A stretch of DNA of 64,000 bases from Flavobacterium gyeonganense (GCF_029625295.1 NZ_CP121112.1:3286001-3350000); one strand, 5' to 3'; shown: positions 18,918-29,060, counted from the first letter of the stretch. Notes: generated by a model from the letters alone, not told the origin. Made by a program: numbers and translations.

Positions 18918-20279
18918 ATGGACTTTTCAAATAACATTTTAGGAACCATTGGCAATACACCATTAGTGAAACTTAATAAAGTTGTTGATGGGATTGATGC
19001 TTTGGTATTGGCAAAAGTCGAAACTTTTAATCCGGGAAATTCTGTGAAAGACAGAATGGCCGTGAAAATGGTTGAGGATGCTGAAGCAGATGGACGTTTG
19101 AAACCGGGCGGAACCATAATTGAAGGAACTTCAGGGAATACCGGGATGGGACTGGCGCTTGTAGCAATCATAAAAGGGTATAAGCTGATTTGTGTAATAT
19201 CAGATAAACAATCTAAAGAAAAAATGGATATTTTGCGTGCTGTGGGTGCCAAAGTAGTTGTTTGTCCTACCAATGTTGAGCCAACGGATCCACGATCTTA
19301 TTATTCGGTTTCAAAGCGACTGGCAGAAGAAACACCGAATTCATGGTATGTAAACCAATACGATAATTTATCAAATTCTCTTGCGCATTACGAACAGACA
19401 GGACCTGAAATCTGGAAACAGACAGATGGAAAAATCACCCATTTTGTAGTAGGAGTAGGAACCGGTGGAACTATTTCAGGAGTGGGGAAATATTTAAAAG
19501 AAAAAAATCCAAACATCAAAATTTGGGGTATCGACACCTACGGTTCTGTATTTAAGAAATACCATGAAACAGGTATTTTTGATGAAAATGAAATCTATTC
19601 TTATATCACTGAAGGAATTGGAGAAGATATATTGCCTAAGAATGTTGATTTTTCATTAATTGATGGTTTTACAAAAGTAACAGATAAGGATGCTGCGGTT
19701 TATACCAGAAAACTTGCATTAGAAGAAGCGATATTTGTTGGGAACTCAGCAGGAGCCTGTATAAAAGGATTGTTGCAGTTAAAAGAACATTTCAAGACAG
19801 ATGATGTTGTAGTGGTATTATTTCACGATTCGGGAAGCCGTTATGTAGGTAAAATGTTTAACGATGACTGGATGCGGGAACGTGGTTTTCTGGATGAAAA
19901 TGTAACAAAAGCAGAAGATGTTATCAAAGATCATATTGACAAAGAATTAATTGTTGTTCGTACAGAAGAATTGGTTTCGCATGCTATTGAACGTATGCGT
20001 AAATACAAAATTTCACAAATTCCGGTAGTAGATATTAACGGCTTCGTGGGGTCAGTTGACGAAACAGACTTGTTCAGAAGTTATGTGGCTGACAAAAATG
20101 TTGCTGAAAAACCGATTAAAGAAGTAATGGGAAAACCTTTTCCGATTGTGAAATTAGGTACTTCAATTGAAGAGGTTTCAAAGCTGTTTACAAAGGAAAA
20201 TGATGCTGTTTTGATAGATTTAGGAAATGGAAATCATCATATTATTACGAAATACGATATTATTGGGGCTATAAAATAA
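18918..20279 (+). CDS. Cystathionine beta-synthase (PLP enzyme with CBS domains)
   Basis: 453 residues. The N-terminal PLP fold (about 1-325) has the lysine of NPGNSVKDRMA near residue 42, the substrate loop GTSGNTGMG near 71-79 and the phosphate-binding GVGTGGT near 178. Two CBS motifs occupy about 335-453. The enzyme condenses homocysteine with serine to cystathionine. Cysteine synthases share the fold but normally lack the CBS pair, so CBS is preferred over CysK/CysM. It is followed by a clear terminator. Confidence 0.93.
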   Translation: MDFSNNILGTIGNTPLVKLNKVVDGIDALVLAKVETFNPGNSVKDRMAVKMVEDAEADGRLKPGGTIIEGTSGNTGMGLALVAIIKGYKLICVISDKQSKEKMDILRAVGAKVVVCPTNVEPTDPRSYYSVSKRLAEETPNSWYVNQYDNLSNSLAHYEQTGPEIWKQTDGKITHFVVGVGTGGTISGVGKYLKEKNPNIKIWGIDTYGSVFKKYHETGIFDENEIYSYITEGIGEDILPKNVDFSLIDGFTKVTDKDAAVYTRKLALEEAIFVGNSAGACIKGLLQLKEHFKTDDVVVVLFHDSGSRYVGKMFNDDWMRERGFLDENVTKAEDVIKDHIDKELIVVRTEELVSHAIERMRKYKISQIPVVDINGFVGSVDETDLFRSYVADKNVAEKPIKEVMGKPFPIVKLGTSIEEVSKLFTKENDAVLIDLGNGNHHIITKYDIIGAIK

Positions 20280-20299
20280 AACAGTCTTTTGATAATTAT

Positions 20300-20333
20300 A
20301 AAGGCATACATTCTAAATATGTATGCCTTTTTT
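20300..20333 (+). terminator. Intrinsic terminator after cystathionine beta-synthase
   Basis: A perfect 12-bp stem (20300-20311 with 20319-20330) with a seven-base loop, ending in T residues. Confidence 0.85.
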
Positions 20334-20538
20334 AACTATTGCTTTTTTCTTCATAATAATCAGAAACGGTATGGTTCGGATTATCTTTTTTTGAAGTTCC
20401 GTTTGGACTATCGTTTATAAATTCTTCAACTGTCTGTATGTTTTTATTTTTCTCTGATTGCTTTTGCAAATAAAGATTTTCTATTGTGTCTTTTTCAGGA
20501 CAATTATCATTATCCGGATCATAATTTTTTTCGACCAT
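20332..20538 (-). CDS. Small hydrophilic hypothetical protein
   Basis: 68 residues, very rich in Asn, Asp, Lys and Glu, with no cysteine pair, membrane segment or recognised motif (MVEKNYDPDNDNCPEKD at the start). It sits in its own space between convergent cystathionine beta-synthase and a minus-strand DUF763 gene. It does not lie over another gene, which favours a real small gene. Its function is unknown. Confidence 0.45.
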   Translation of the reverse strand: MVEKNYDPDNDNCPEKDTIENLYLQKQSEKNKNIQTVEEFINDSPNGTSKKDNPNHTVSDYYEEKSNS

Positions 20539-20728
20539 GACTTTTAATTTTAATTAGTTTTGGCTGAATTCTTAAAAGCTTCTTTTTGCCATTTTTAAAT
20601 TGAAACGATTCTGTTAATAATGTAAAATTAAATGGATAAGCAGGTTCTTTTTTTATAAGATTGAAATTTGTATTTATATAATTATGAGACTAATATTGAA
20701 ATGGTTTTAAGAGTTTTTATTGTTGGGA

Positions 20729-21949
20729 CTAAAATAATTCCAGTTGGTTATTTGGATTAATAGGTTTGTTTTTAGAAGGTTTAGCATCGCCGAAAACAGT
20801 TTTTCCACCATACTTATACGAATCATTCCGCTCTTTTTGAATCAGTGCATCAAAGTTAGAGTTGGGTGTAAAACTTTCCTCGGCCTTTCTGGAAATTTCT
20901 GATAATTTCTGTATGGCATTTATTTTATCACTATTGCCAATTTTAGCACGGTTAATTGCTCTTTGTAAAGTGTCAATTGTTTCGTCATAAATTTTGACAG
21001 GAACAGGAAAAGGGTGTCCGTCTTTTCCACCGTGCGCAAATGAAAATCGGGCAGGGTCTTCAAATCTGGTTGGAGTTCCGTAAATTACTTCGCTTACTAA
21101 TGCTAATGACTGAAGAGCTCTTGGCCCCATACCTTTTAAAAGTAAAAGTTCCTCAAAATCTTCCGGATTATTCTCATGGGTTGCCCATAACATAGCTCCG
21201 AGCCTTTTCATATTGACATTTTCCATCCTGACATCATGATGTGCGGGCATTTTAAGATGTTGCATTTCTTTCATGATTTTTGTCGGGGATTCTTTTGAAA
21301 GTCCTAAAATTCCTTCTCTGGATTTTTCAGCATTTTTTGCTGTAAGATTTAAAATCGTTCCCTGATTTTCGCCATATATAAAAGTGTGCGGCTCATTGAT
21401 AAAGGACTTCAGGTCTTGAGAATGCCAGTGATATCTTCTGGCTGTTTTAGAGTCAGGATTCATCCCTTGCTGAATAACAGCCCATTGTCCTTTGTTGTCA
21501 ACAATAAAATTATGCTGGTATAATTGAAATCCGTCTTGAATGGCTGTGTTGTCAACTTTTGCAGTTAGTTTGCTGCAGTTTGCAAGGTTTGTGCCATCAA
21601 GCCCAGTTTTTTCACCTACAAATAAAAGTTCTTTAGGTGTCAGCATAGAATGTTTGCCTTTACCACCGCAGATATAAATGCCCAGTTCTTTTGAATGTGG
21701 ATTTACGGATTTTTTTAAAGCACCGAGTACAGAAGTTGTAATACCTGACGAATGCCAGTCCATTCCCATAACAGCTCCAAAACTCTGAAACCAGAAAGGA
21801 TTACTCAGCTTACTGATCACTTCTGATGTAGAAAATTCCATTGCAATAGTTTCAACTATTGCGAAGCCAAGTTTCGACATACGTTCGGCAAGCCATAAGG
21901 GTACATGTCCATAATGCAATGGAAGATCTGCTGTTCCGGAACGTTTCAT
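20729..21949 (-). CDS. DUF763 domain-containing protein
   Basis: 406 residues. The N-terminus MKRSGTADLPLHYGHVPLWL and the blocks ICGGKGKHSM, LVSEVIYGTPTRFEDPARF and FAHGGKDGHPFPVPV are those I associate with DUF763, a family found in bacteria and archaea without an assigned reaction. An HhH-like stretch (LLLKGMGPRALQSLA, about 265-280) hints at nucleic-acid contact, as an inference only. The gene is single and faces the cystathionine beta-synthase region. Confidence 0.88.
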   Translation of the reverse strand: MKRSGTADLPLHYGHVPLWLAERMSKLGFAIVETIAMEFSTSEVISKLSNPFWFQSFGAVMGMDWHSSGITTSVLGALKKSVNPHSKELGIYICGGKGKHSMLTPKELLFVGEKTGLDGTNLANCSKLTAKVDNTAIQDGFQLYQHNFIVDNKGQWAVIQQGMNPDSKTARRYHWHSQDLKSFINEPHTFIYGENQGTILNLTAKNAEKSREGILGLSKESPTKIMKEMQHLKMPAHHDVRMENVNMKRLGAMLWATHENNPEDFEELLLLKGMGPRALQSLALVSEVIYGTPTRFEDPARFSFAHGGKDGHPFPVPVKIYDETIDTLQRAINRAKIGNSDKINAIQKLSEISRKAEESFTPNSNFDALIQKERNDSYKYGGKTVFGDAKPSKNKPINPNNQLELF

Positions 21950-22030
21950 GAGAAGGGATTTTGTATGCTGTAAAAATACGAAAAAATGTTTTTAATGTAT
22001 TAAAGCAGCCATTGGGCTAATTTATATGAA

Positions 22031-23464
22031 TTATTCTTTTTTTGTAAAACCTTTTCTTGTCATTTCACCCCAGCCCTTAGTTCCCCTAATTTTTTCTTTA
22101 TAACCCACTAAGGCAGCATATACTGTAAGCGGATGAAAGTACAACGGTTCTATGAAAGCAGCCAGGAGAAGCTTGAAAAAATCGGCTTGTTTTGGGTATT
22201 TATGATAAGTAAACTCTTCACTAAACAGCGCTATAACTGAAAAGAACACAGCAAAGGTATAAACAAAAAGAACTAACAATAGGAAGAAATGCCAGTTAAT
22301 AAAACCAAAAAGGATAAATAATAAGGTTATAACTAGCCCTATAAACTCTATGGCAGGAGCCAGAAATTCGAAAAATGTCCAGTACGGTATACTAAGCATA
22401 CCCAGAAGTTTATATTTAGGATTCAGGAACATTTTTTTGTGAATTGTGAGTGTCTCAATTGTTCCTCTCATCCATCGGCTGCGCTGTTTTTTGAATATTT
22501 TGAAATCTTCTGGTGCTTCTGTCCAGCAAAGAGGGTCAGGTATGTAGCTAACAGAGTAGGGTAGTTTATTTTCGACCATATATCGGCGCATTCTGACTAC
22601 AAGCTCCATGTCTTCACCTACTGTTTTTGTGTCATAACCTCCTGATAGTAATGCTATTTCTTTATCAAATGCCCCAAATGCCCCACTTATAAGCAATAGT
22701 CCGTCAAGTCTGCCCCAGGCCATTCTTCCTAAAAGAAAAGCCCTAAGGTATTCTAAAACCTGTATTCTTGGTAAAATAGCATCTGGGATGTGTACTTCAA
22801 CAAGACGCCCATTCCGGATAACACACTGATTTGCTATCCTTACAACACCGCCGGTAGCAATAATACGTTTGCCATGAGATTCTAAAAAAGGTTTTGCTAA
22901 TTTTAATAAAGAGTCTTTGTCCAGGATACAGTCAACATCGATGCAGACAACGTAAGGATTTTGTGCAATATTAAGGCCTACGTTTAGAGCATCAGCCTTA
23001 CCTCCATTTTCTTTATCGACAACAATCAGTTTTTTAAATGCAGCATTTCTGGAAGTATATATTCCTCTAACTTTTTTGGTTTCAATTTTTAAATCTACCT
23101 TAAAATCTGTGAGGACAAGATTATAAGTATTAATCAGGATTTCCATAGAATTGTCTTTGCTGCCGTCATTCACTACAATTACCTCATAATTATTGTAGTT
23201 TAAAGAAAGTAATGATTTTACATTTTCTTCAATAGTAAATCCTTCGTTATACGCAGGGGCAATCAAGGAAAGTTTTGGTGCAAATTCACTGGTGAGCAAT
23301 ACTTCGTAATCTACAAAACTGTTTTTTTTAAGATAACTCCTTAGTGCTTTTGTAGATAGATAGGCTAATATGAGATAAGATGACATGATTAGGATGGCAT
23401 ATCCAAGGATTAGGAGTATATAAGCATCCAAAAACCATATGGTTTCACTAGTAAAAAAACTCAT
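22031..23464 (-). CDS. Membrane glycosyltransferase, family 2 (processive polysaccharide synthase type)
   Basis: 477 residues. An N-terminal membrane helix (about 10-40) precedes a GT-A domain with NDGSKDNS (about 98), DVDC (about 175), GEDMEL (about 285) and the QxxRW-type KKQRSRWMRG (about 325). Several C-terminal membrane helices follow. These are the features of cellulose/PNAG-type synthases that polymerise and export a sugar chain. Its start overlaps the stop of the HEAT gene (ATGA), so the two are translationally linked. The sugar substrate is unknown. Confidence 0.92.
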   Translation of the reverse strand: MSFFTSETIWFLDAYILLILGYAILIMSSYLILAYLSTKALRSYLKKNSFVDYEVLLTSEFAPKLSLIAPAYNEGFTIEENVKSLLSLNYNNYEVIVVNDGSKDNSMEILINTYNLVLTDFKVDLKIETKKVRGIYTSRNAAFKKLIVVDKENGGKADALNVGLNIAQNPYVVCIDVDCILDKDSLLKLAKPFLESHGKRIIATGGVVRIANQCVIRNGRLVEVHIPDAILPRIQVLEYLRAFLLGRMAWGRLDGLLLISGAFGAFDKEIALLSGGYDTKTVGEDMELVVRMRRYMVENKLPYSVSYIPDPLCWTEAPEDFKIFKKQRSRWMRGTIETLTIHKKMFLNPKYKLLGMLSIPYWTFFEFLAPAIEFIGLVITLLFILFGFINWHFFLLLVLFVYTFAVFFSVIALFSEEFTYHKYPKQADFFKLLLAAFIEPLYFHPLTVYAALVGYKEKIRGTKGWGEMTRKGFTKKE

Positions 23465-24297
23465 TCGTTTGCAAGATTTACGGTTAGTGCTTGTAATACA
23501 CTTTGTGCTTCATATTGTATGAGTGTACTGGGAGCTTTTTGGGTCAATTGTTCTACATGATGTAGTTTTTGCGTAAGCTTAAGTTCTTTGATGATTTTTA
23601 GCCCCAACGCCACAACTGTTGTGTTTTTAGATTCAAGCAAATATTCTACACCCTGGACATCGCCAATGTCGTGTTTTTTGAAAGCATTTATAATATTGAG
23701 CTGCGTCCAGTCATCAACAGGATAGGGGTGTCCAGTGAGATGTATGATTCCTTTTATTCCTTCTAACTTAATGGCAGCATTGATGGCTGTGATTTTTAAG
23801 GTTTTGTTTTTGGATTTGGAAATAGAAATGATAGTATCAAAGGCTTCTGTAATATTCATTTCGGCCAATTCTGTAATTCCTTTGCATTTTACTTCCCATT
23901 TATGGCTTTTAAGTTTTCTAAAAGAAGTATTTATTAATTCTGACTCTTTATAAAACTGCTCCAGTTTTAGGGCATAAACGCCATCATAATTTTTATGAAG
24001 ATTGATAACAGATTCGGCCAGTACTGCTCTGAAGTACTTATTCTTCAAAAAAAGCACATAATTTGGATCTTCTTTCACCAAAGAAAAAGGAGTATCCATA
24101 AAAACTACTGAATACATTAACTCTACAATGACTTGCTCGTAATCATTTCTGAGTTTTTCCTGTTTTATTTTTCTGTTTCGGCTTTCTATAATTAATAAAT
24201 ACAGGACAGCTGATAGACCAACAAATAAGCAGATTGACCCCATTAGAAAAGGTTCTACCCAATGACTGTTTTTATAAAGCTCCCAGATATTCATCAT
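23461..24297 (-). CDS. Membrane-anchored HEAT-repeat protein
   Basis: 278 residues. One N-terminal membrane helix (about 17-38) is followed by a helical cytoplasmic region with HEAT-like repeats (KSHKWEVKCKGITELAEM, TLKITAINAAIKLEG and so on). It has no catalytic motif and is probably a scaffold. It lies between a response regulator (10-base gap) and a GT2 synthase (4-base overlap), suggesting it links signalling to the synthase. Confidence 0.8.
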   Translation of the reverse strand: MMNIWELYKNSHWVEPFLMGSICLFVGLSAVLYLLIIESRNRKIKQEKLRNDYEQVIVELMYSVVFMDTPFSLVKEDPNYVLFLKNKYFRAVLAESVINLHKNYDGVYALKLEQFYKESELINTSFRKLKSHKWEVKCKGITELAEMNITEAFDTIISISKSKNKTLKITAINAAIKLEGIKGIIHLTGHPYPVDDWTQLNIINAFKKHDIGDVQGVEYLLESKNTTVVALGLKIIKELKLTQKLHHVEQLTQKAPSTLIQYEAQSVLQALTVNLANE

Positions 24298-24307
24298 ATT
24301 GACTTTA

Positions 24308-24673
24308 TTACAAACGGATATTCAGTAATTTATTAATTCGTATTAAGAGTACAGCAGGGCTAATAGGTTTGGCAATAAATTCATTTGCGCCTATGTCAAA
24401 AGAGTCTAGTTCTGTTTGTTCAACTCCTGATGAAGTAAATATAATTATTGGAATGTCAGACTGGATATTTTGTCTGACATATTGTGTAATTTCCATTCCG
24501 CTTTTGCCTGGCATATTAATATCTGTCAGGATGAGATGATAAGTATTCTTTTCAATAGCATCAAGTGCCTCCTGACCATCAGAGAACTGGTCTACCGCAA
24601 ATCCTTTAGAGGTTAAGAAAAAAGATAATGATTTGCGTAAGATTTCGTTATCTTCAGCTAAAACTATTTTCAT
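24308..24673 (-). CDS. Single-domain response regulator
   Basis: 121 residues forming one receiver domain. The acidic pair is AEDNE (residues 5-9), the phospho-acceptor Asp is in LILTDINMP (about 53), T/S is in FTSSG (about 82) and the Lys is in AKPIS (about 104). There is no output domain, so it acts by protein contact, perhaps on the HEAT protein or synthase. The hybrid kinase gene 82 bases upstream is the likely phosphate source. Confidence 0.92.
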   Translation of the reverse strand: MKIVLAEDNEILRKSLSFFLTSKGFAVDQFSDGQEALDAIEKNTYHLILTDINMPGKSGMEITQYVRQNIQSDIPIIIFTSSGVEQTELDSFDIGANEFIAKPISPAVLLIRINKLLNIRL

Positions 24674-24754
24674 TGGTTTGAATATTTATCTTTGAGCAGT
24701 TAATTTAATAAAAAAATAGGGCAATACGTAAAGCTATAGCATATTTTCCTTTTA

Positions 24755-26743
24755 TCATAGTTCCTTTAAAATTTTAACTACCTCAATAATTCCACAATGC
24801 AAAATATTTATCTTATCTAAACTTTCAGAGGTAAATTTTCCCATAATTGCTTCCTGTTCAATAATGGATAAGAAATTAGACAGATCTTTTAGCATGAAAA
24901 TATCCAGACTGGACCTCATATTATGAGTCAGTTTCTTTACATTCTCCATATCGTTAGTATTAAAAGCCTCTTCCAGCTGAGCCAGCTCATTTGGGATCTT
25001 TTGTATAAACAGATCTATCATATCCTGCTTAAAGTTAGGATTACCACAAGACATTTCATCCAAAAATAATAAATCGATCTTTCTCTTTGGCGGCTGGTTG
25101 GTATCTTTAGTCAGGACTGTTTTTATAGTCTCTAAAAGCATTGCCTGTTTAAAAGGTTTAGGTACATAAGCATCCATTCCTACATCATAACAGCGCTCCT
25201 GTTCCCCTACAAGCGAATGAGCAGTCATGGCAATAATCGGAATGTTTAATTTCATTTCTTTCCTGATATATTCTGTTGTTTGGTATCCGTCTTTGATAGG
25301 CATCTGGAGATCCATTAATACTAAATCATAGTTGTTTTTTGACAACAAATCGATTCCTTCTTCGCCATTTTCGGCAATATCTAATTCAAACCCAAAATTT
25401 TCAATGACACTTTTTGCAAGTTTCTGATTCAGGGCATTGTCTTCACACAAAAGGATTTTCAGTTTACCCGGATGTTCTTCCATCAATTTTTCAATTGGAG
25501 TTTCAACGTAATCCACTTTTTTATAGGTAAGGGTAAAAGAGAATTCTGAACCACGGCCTTCTTTGCTTTTTACATGGATTTCAGAGTTTTGCAGTTCTAC
25601 TAATTGTTTTACAATGCTGAGACCAAGTCCGGTACCACCAAATCTTCTGGTTGTGCTTTCTTCGGCCTGGGTAAAACGTTCAAATATTGTCTTAAGTTTT
25701 TCCTCTTGTATCCCTATTCCGGTATCTTTAACCGAAAACCGAAGCGAATAATCATCATCGGTCTCGTTAACCTTTTTTACTGATACTGTCACTTCTCCTT
25801 CTTCGGTAAACTTAAGGGCATTGCCGGTAAGGTTAACCAATATTTGGTTTAATCGTCCCTGGTCTCCTATTACCATTTCAGGCAATTCGGTATCTACGAA
25901 CAGATTCAATTCTACAGCCGAAGATGCTTTGATTTTTAATAAATTATAGACATGTTTAAGTGTTTTTTTTAAATTGAATGGCTGAGCCTCAATAGTCAGA
26001 TTGCCTGATTCGATTTTAGAAAGATCAAGAATGTCGTTGATAATCAGAAGCAGATTCTCACCTGCAATTTGTACACTATCAATATAATCTCTTTGGGTAG
26101 TATCTAATTTTGTCTGTGCCAAAAGGTCAGTAAAGCCAATTATTGCATTTAAAGGTGTTCTGATTTCATGGCTCATATTAGCCAAAAAACTATCTTTTGC
26201 TAATACAGCACGTTCAGCAATTTTTTTCTGAGCATCAAGCTCAATATTTTTTGTCGATAATTCTAATTGATTTATTACGTGTTTTGCAATAATCGATAAT
26301 GCATTTCGCTGGTCTTCATTAAGTTCTTTAGAAACATGGTCTACAGCACACAAGGTTCCTATGTTATAACCGTCAGGTGTTGTAAGGGGAATACCTGCGT
26401 AAAATCTTACCTTAAATCCTCCTGTAACGTTAGGATCTTCTTTAAAACGCTCATTTAAAAGGGTATCGGGGATTTCAACCATTTTAGTATCCATAATCGT
26501 GTACCTGCAGAAACTAATTTCCCGGGGTACTTCTGATACACCTATTCCAATTTCAGATTTAAACCACTGTCTGCTCTCGTCTATAAAAGAAATATGAGCG
26601 ATTGGAACACCACAAATATAGGAAACAAGTTTTGTTGCATCATTGAAAGCATTGTCCGGTAATGAATCAAGAATGTTATATCTTTTTAATGCTGCTAAGC
26701 GTTCTTTTTCGTTGTGAGGTATTGGAAGTTCTATATTTTTCAT
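24755..26743 (-). CDS. GAF hybrid histidine kinase with receiver and Hpt domains
   Basis: 662 residues. A GAF-type sensor domain (about 20-165) precedes HisKA with phospho-His in FLANMSHEIRTPLN (about 191). The ATPase domain has N (LVNLTGNALKF), DTGIGI and GGTGLGLS. The receiver holds LMDLQMP (about 480), and a C-terminal Hpt domain holds H in KKLTHNMRSS (about 610). There are no membrane helices, so it is a cytosolic phosphorelay protein. It probably feeds the response regulator encoded downstream and, through it, polysaccharide synthesis. Confidence 0.93.
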   Translation of the reverse strand: MKNIELPIPHNEKERLAALKRYNILDSLPDNAFNDATKLVSYICGVPIAHISFIDESRQWFKSEIGIGVSEVPREISFCRYTIMDTKMVEIPDTLLNERFKEDPNVTGGFKVRFYAGIPLTTPDGYNIGTLCAVDHVSKELNEDQRNALSIIAKHVINQLELSTKNIELDAQKKIAERAVLAKDSFLANMSHEIRTPLNAIIGFTDLLAQTKLDTTQRDYIDSVQIAGENLLLIINDILDLSKIESGNLTIEAQPFNLKKTLKHVYNLLKIKASSAVELNLFVDTELPEMVIGDQGRLNQILVNLTGNALKFTEEGEVTVSVKKVNETDDDYSLRFSVKDTGIGIQEEKLKTIFERFTQAEESTTRRFGGTGLGLSIVKQLVELQNSEIHVKSKEGRGSEFSFTLTYKKVDYVETPIEKLMEEHPGKLKILLCEDNALNQKLAKSVIENFGFELDIAENGEEGIDLLSKNNYDLVLMDLQMPIKDGYQTTEYIRKEMKLNIPIIAMTAHSLVGEQERCYDVGMDAYVPKPFKQAMLLETIKTVLTKDTNQPPKRKIDLLFLDEMSCGNPNFKQDMIDLFIQKIPNELAQLEEAFNTNDMENVKKLTHNMRSSLDIFMLKDLSNFLSIIEQEAIMGKFTSESLDKINILHCGIIEVVKILKEL

Positions 26744-26819
26744 TTATCAAAGGTAAATGTATAAATATAATAATTTGATATAGACTTTCAATAAATTCGA
26801 AATTGAAATAATTAAAATG

Positions 26820-27692
26820 TTACATTTCTTCTTCTGAGTTTTGAAGGCTTAGGTATTTATTTTTAAAACCAAAAGGGGTTTCATTGGTCTTTATGAAAAA
26901 AAGTCTGCTAAAATAAGCAGGATCTTCATATCCAAGATCATATGCGACTTCTTTTACACTTTTAGAAGTATGAACTAATAATCTTTTGGCTTCCAGGATA
27001 ATTCGGCTTTTGATAATTTCGTTGGGCTGAGGCAGATTCATTCTCTTAAGCTTATGGGTTAAAGTCTTTGGTGCCATAGCTAATAGATCTGCATAATCTG
27101 CGACGGTATGCTTTGCTTTATAATTTGCTTCAACTAACTGAGTAAATTTTCTGAAACATTCAAGATCATTATGCTGCTGCGCCAATACACCATCAAGATG
27201 TTGAAGTTTCCATAATCGTGTTGACTTTATAAAGATTTGTTTAAGGTAAGTACGAATCATTTCCTCCTGTGAAGAATCCTTTAAAATAAATTCGTCTTCC
27301 ATCTGAACAAATAAATAATCTATAAATGCAGACTCTTGTTTTGGTACAACTGTCATGGGCATATTATGAATATTATTGAAAAGTAATCCGTCGCATGCTA
27401 CTTCTTCATCATGGATTTGAATACAATAAAAGTCCATGTTATAAAATATGAAGTAGCCTGATTCATCACCATGTTTATTGATACTTAAAATCTGATTAGG
27501 ACTTATAAAAAAGAGGGAAGGGGAAGAAGTTGTATACAAGCTGAAATCTACTTTAATTTCACAGCCTGATGGAAGATAAAGTACTTTTATATAACTCTTA
27601 TAAGTTTCAGAATTGATGATATCAACGCTGTCATTATCGATTCTTAACATGCCTATTTTCTTCAGGTTTAGATCAAAAAGGTGTTGCTTCAT
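26820..27692 (-). CDS. AraC-family transcriptional regulator
   Basis: 290 residues. An N-terminal cupin-like sensory region (about 1-170) is followed by a C-terminal AraC double helix-turn-helix (about 190-285), with TVADYADLLAMAPKTLTHKLKRM and VKEVAYDLGYEDPAYFSRLFF. The latter is the typical second-helix block. It is followed on the plus side by an alpha/beta hydrolase gene on the same strand, which it may control. Confidence 0.92.
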   Translation of the reverse strand: MKQHLFDLNLKKIGMLRIDNDSVDIINSETYKSYIKVLYLPSGCEIKVDFSLYTTSSPSLFFISPNQILSINKHGDESGYFIFYNMDFYCIQIHDEEVACDGLLFNNIHNMPMTVVPKQESAFIDYLFVQMEDEFILKDSSQEEMIRTYLKQIFIKSTRLWKLQHLDGVLAQQHNDLECFRKFTQLVEANYKAKHTVADYADLLAMAPKTLTHKLKRMNLPQPNEIIKSRIILEAKRLLVHTSKSVKEVAYDLGYEDPAYFSRLFFIKTNETPFGFKNKYLSLQNSEEEM

Positions 27693-27704
27693 TATCTTTT
27701 TTCG

Positions 27705-27738
27705 TATTAAAAGCCGGTCTGTGTTAAAGACCGGCCAG
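27705..27738 (-). terminator. Intrinsic terminator after the alpha/beta hydrolase gene
   Basis: An 8-bp GC-rich stem (27713-27720 with 27728-27735), read on the minus strand and ending in TTTTAAT. It separates the hydrolase gene from the AraC gene, so they are not simply one operon. Confidence 0.7.
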
Positions 27739-27794
27739 GTTATTAAAAATAACTTATTGTCATTATCTTCTGATACTATAAATTTGCCAGAAAA

Positions 27795-28703
27795 TTATTT
27801 TTTTGCAAATTTTTCAAGCTCGTTATTAAACTTCTCCATTTCTTCAATAAACAATGCGTGACCGCTGTTCTCAAATTTCACAATATAAGAATTTTTAAGA
27901 CCTTTATGTAATTGTTCTGCAAATACAAAATCACATAGTTTGTCTTTTGCACCATGAAATATGGCAACAGGTACATTAATTCTTGACAATGCCGGACGAA
28001 GATCAAGGTCTCTTAAGGCAATTATAGATTGGGTGGTTGCATAAGGTGAAGCATCGGAGTTTATACTTGCTAGCCATTGTGACATCGCTGGAGAAAGTGA
28101 CGTTTCAGATGCCCCAAAAGCTTTACCAAAGTCCTCAATTAACTGTTGTCTGTTAGTCCGTGTAGTCTGTATCAGTCCTGCTGCTGCCTCATCTGATGCA
28201 CCATAAGGATAATCGATACGTTGTTTCCAGGAAGGCGCTGCTGCACCAAAGAGAGCTAGTTTGCTCACATGTGCACCTTTGTATTTATCCATATAATGTA
28301 AAACTACTGCACCACCCATAGAAAAACCACCAAGAACAGCATTGTTTATTTTAAGTTTTTCCAGTACGACCTTTATGTCATCTGAGAAAACATCAAAATC
28401 GTATTTACCATATGGCTTGTCAGATTTTCCAAATCCTCTCAGGGATATTCCTATCACTCTGAATCCTTTCTGTACAAAATATTGATATTGATATTCGTAC
28501 ATTGCATCATTTAATGGCCACCCATGAATTAATACAATTGGCTGGCCTTCTCCTAAATCTGTTACATGAAGTTTAACATTAGGTTCAACCTCAATAAATT
28601 CTAGTCTTCCGGCAGATGCAGGAACTCTTTTTGATTGAGAGAAAATTGTTTGGTTTGAAGTAAAGATAAATAAAAAGCTTAGTGTTAAAAAAATTGTTTT
28701 CAT
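27795..28703 (-). CDS. Exported alpha/beta hydrolase
   Basis: 302 residues with a signal peptide (cleavage near residue 22). The alpha/beta hydrolase fold shows the oxyanion motif HGWP (about 60), the nucleophile elbow GGFSMGG (Ser about 127), an acid near HGAKD (about 255) and the catalytic His in NSGHALF (about 283). It resembles haloperoxidase/esterase-like hydrolases. The substrate is unknown. It is preceded by a 350-base intergenic stretch and ended by a terminator. Confidence 0.9.
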   Translation of the reverse strand: MKTIFLTLSFLFIFTSNQTIFSQSKRVPASAGRLEFIEVEPNVKLHVTDLGEGQPIVLIHGWPLNDAMYEYQYQYFVQKGFRVIGISLRGFGKSDKPYGKYDFDVFSDDIKVVLEKLKINNAVLGGFSMGGAVVLHYMDKYKGAHVSKLALFGAAAPSWKQRIDYPYGASDEAAAGLIQTTRTNRQQLIEDFGKAFGASETSLSPAMSQWLASINSDASPYATTQSIIALRDLDLRPALSRINVPVAIFHGAKDKLCDFVFAEQLHKGLKNSYIVKFENSGHALFIEEMEKFNNELEKFAKK

Positions 28704-29060
28704 CTTGTTGTTGATTAATTGTTACTATTATTTGTTTGATTAATTATTACAGTACAAAGATGAGTAATACTAAGAGGCTCCGAAATGGACGATTGTGCGA
28801 GTTCATTGTACATTTTTCCCTAAAGCAAAAAAAGTAAGTGCTTTATGGACTTAACTGTCTTATTTTGAGTTGTTATTTGTGGTTTCTAACATGCGAGTTC
28901 ACAAAAAGTGTAGAATTACGATTGCATAGGTAAATGAAATACTTATAAAAACACAAGCGATTGCATTTGCTGGAATATTTATATGACTTATTCCTATAAA
29001 AAAATAACACTATATTGTACTTAGCACATTATAGTGTTATTAGTTTAAATAAATATATTT
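28704..29060. other. Intergenic region upstream of the hydrolase gene
   Basis: No gene was seen. It contains the terminator of the upstream acyltransferase gene (29002-29042) and presumably the promoter of the hydrolase gene. Confidence 0.4.
29002..29042 (-). terminator. Intrinsic terminator after the condensation-fold gene
   Basis: A 12-bp perfect stem (29003-29014 with 29030-29041) with a 15-base loop. Read on the minus strand, a T run follows. Confidence 0.75.
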
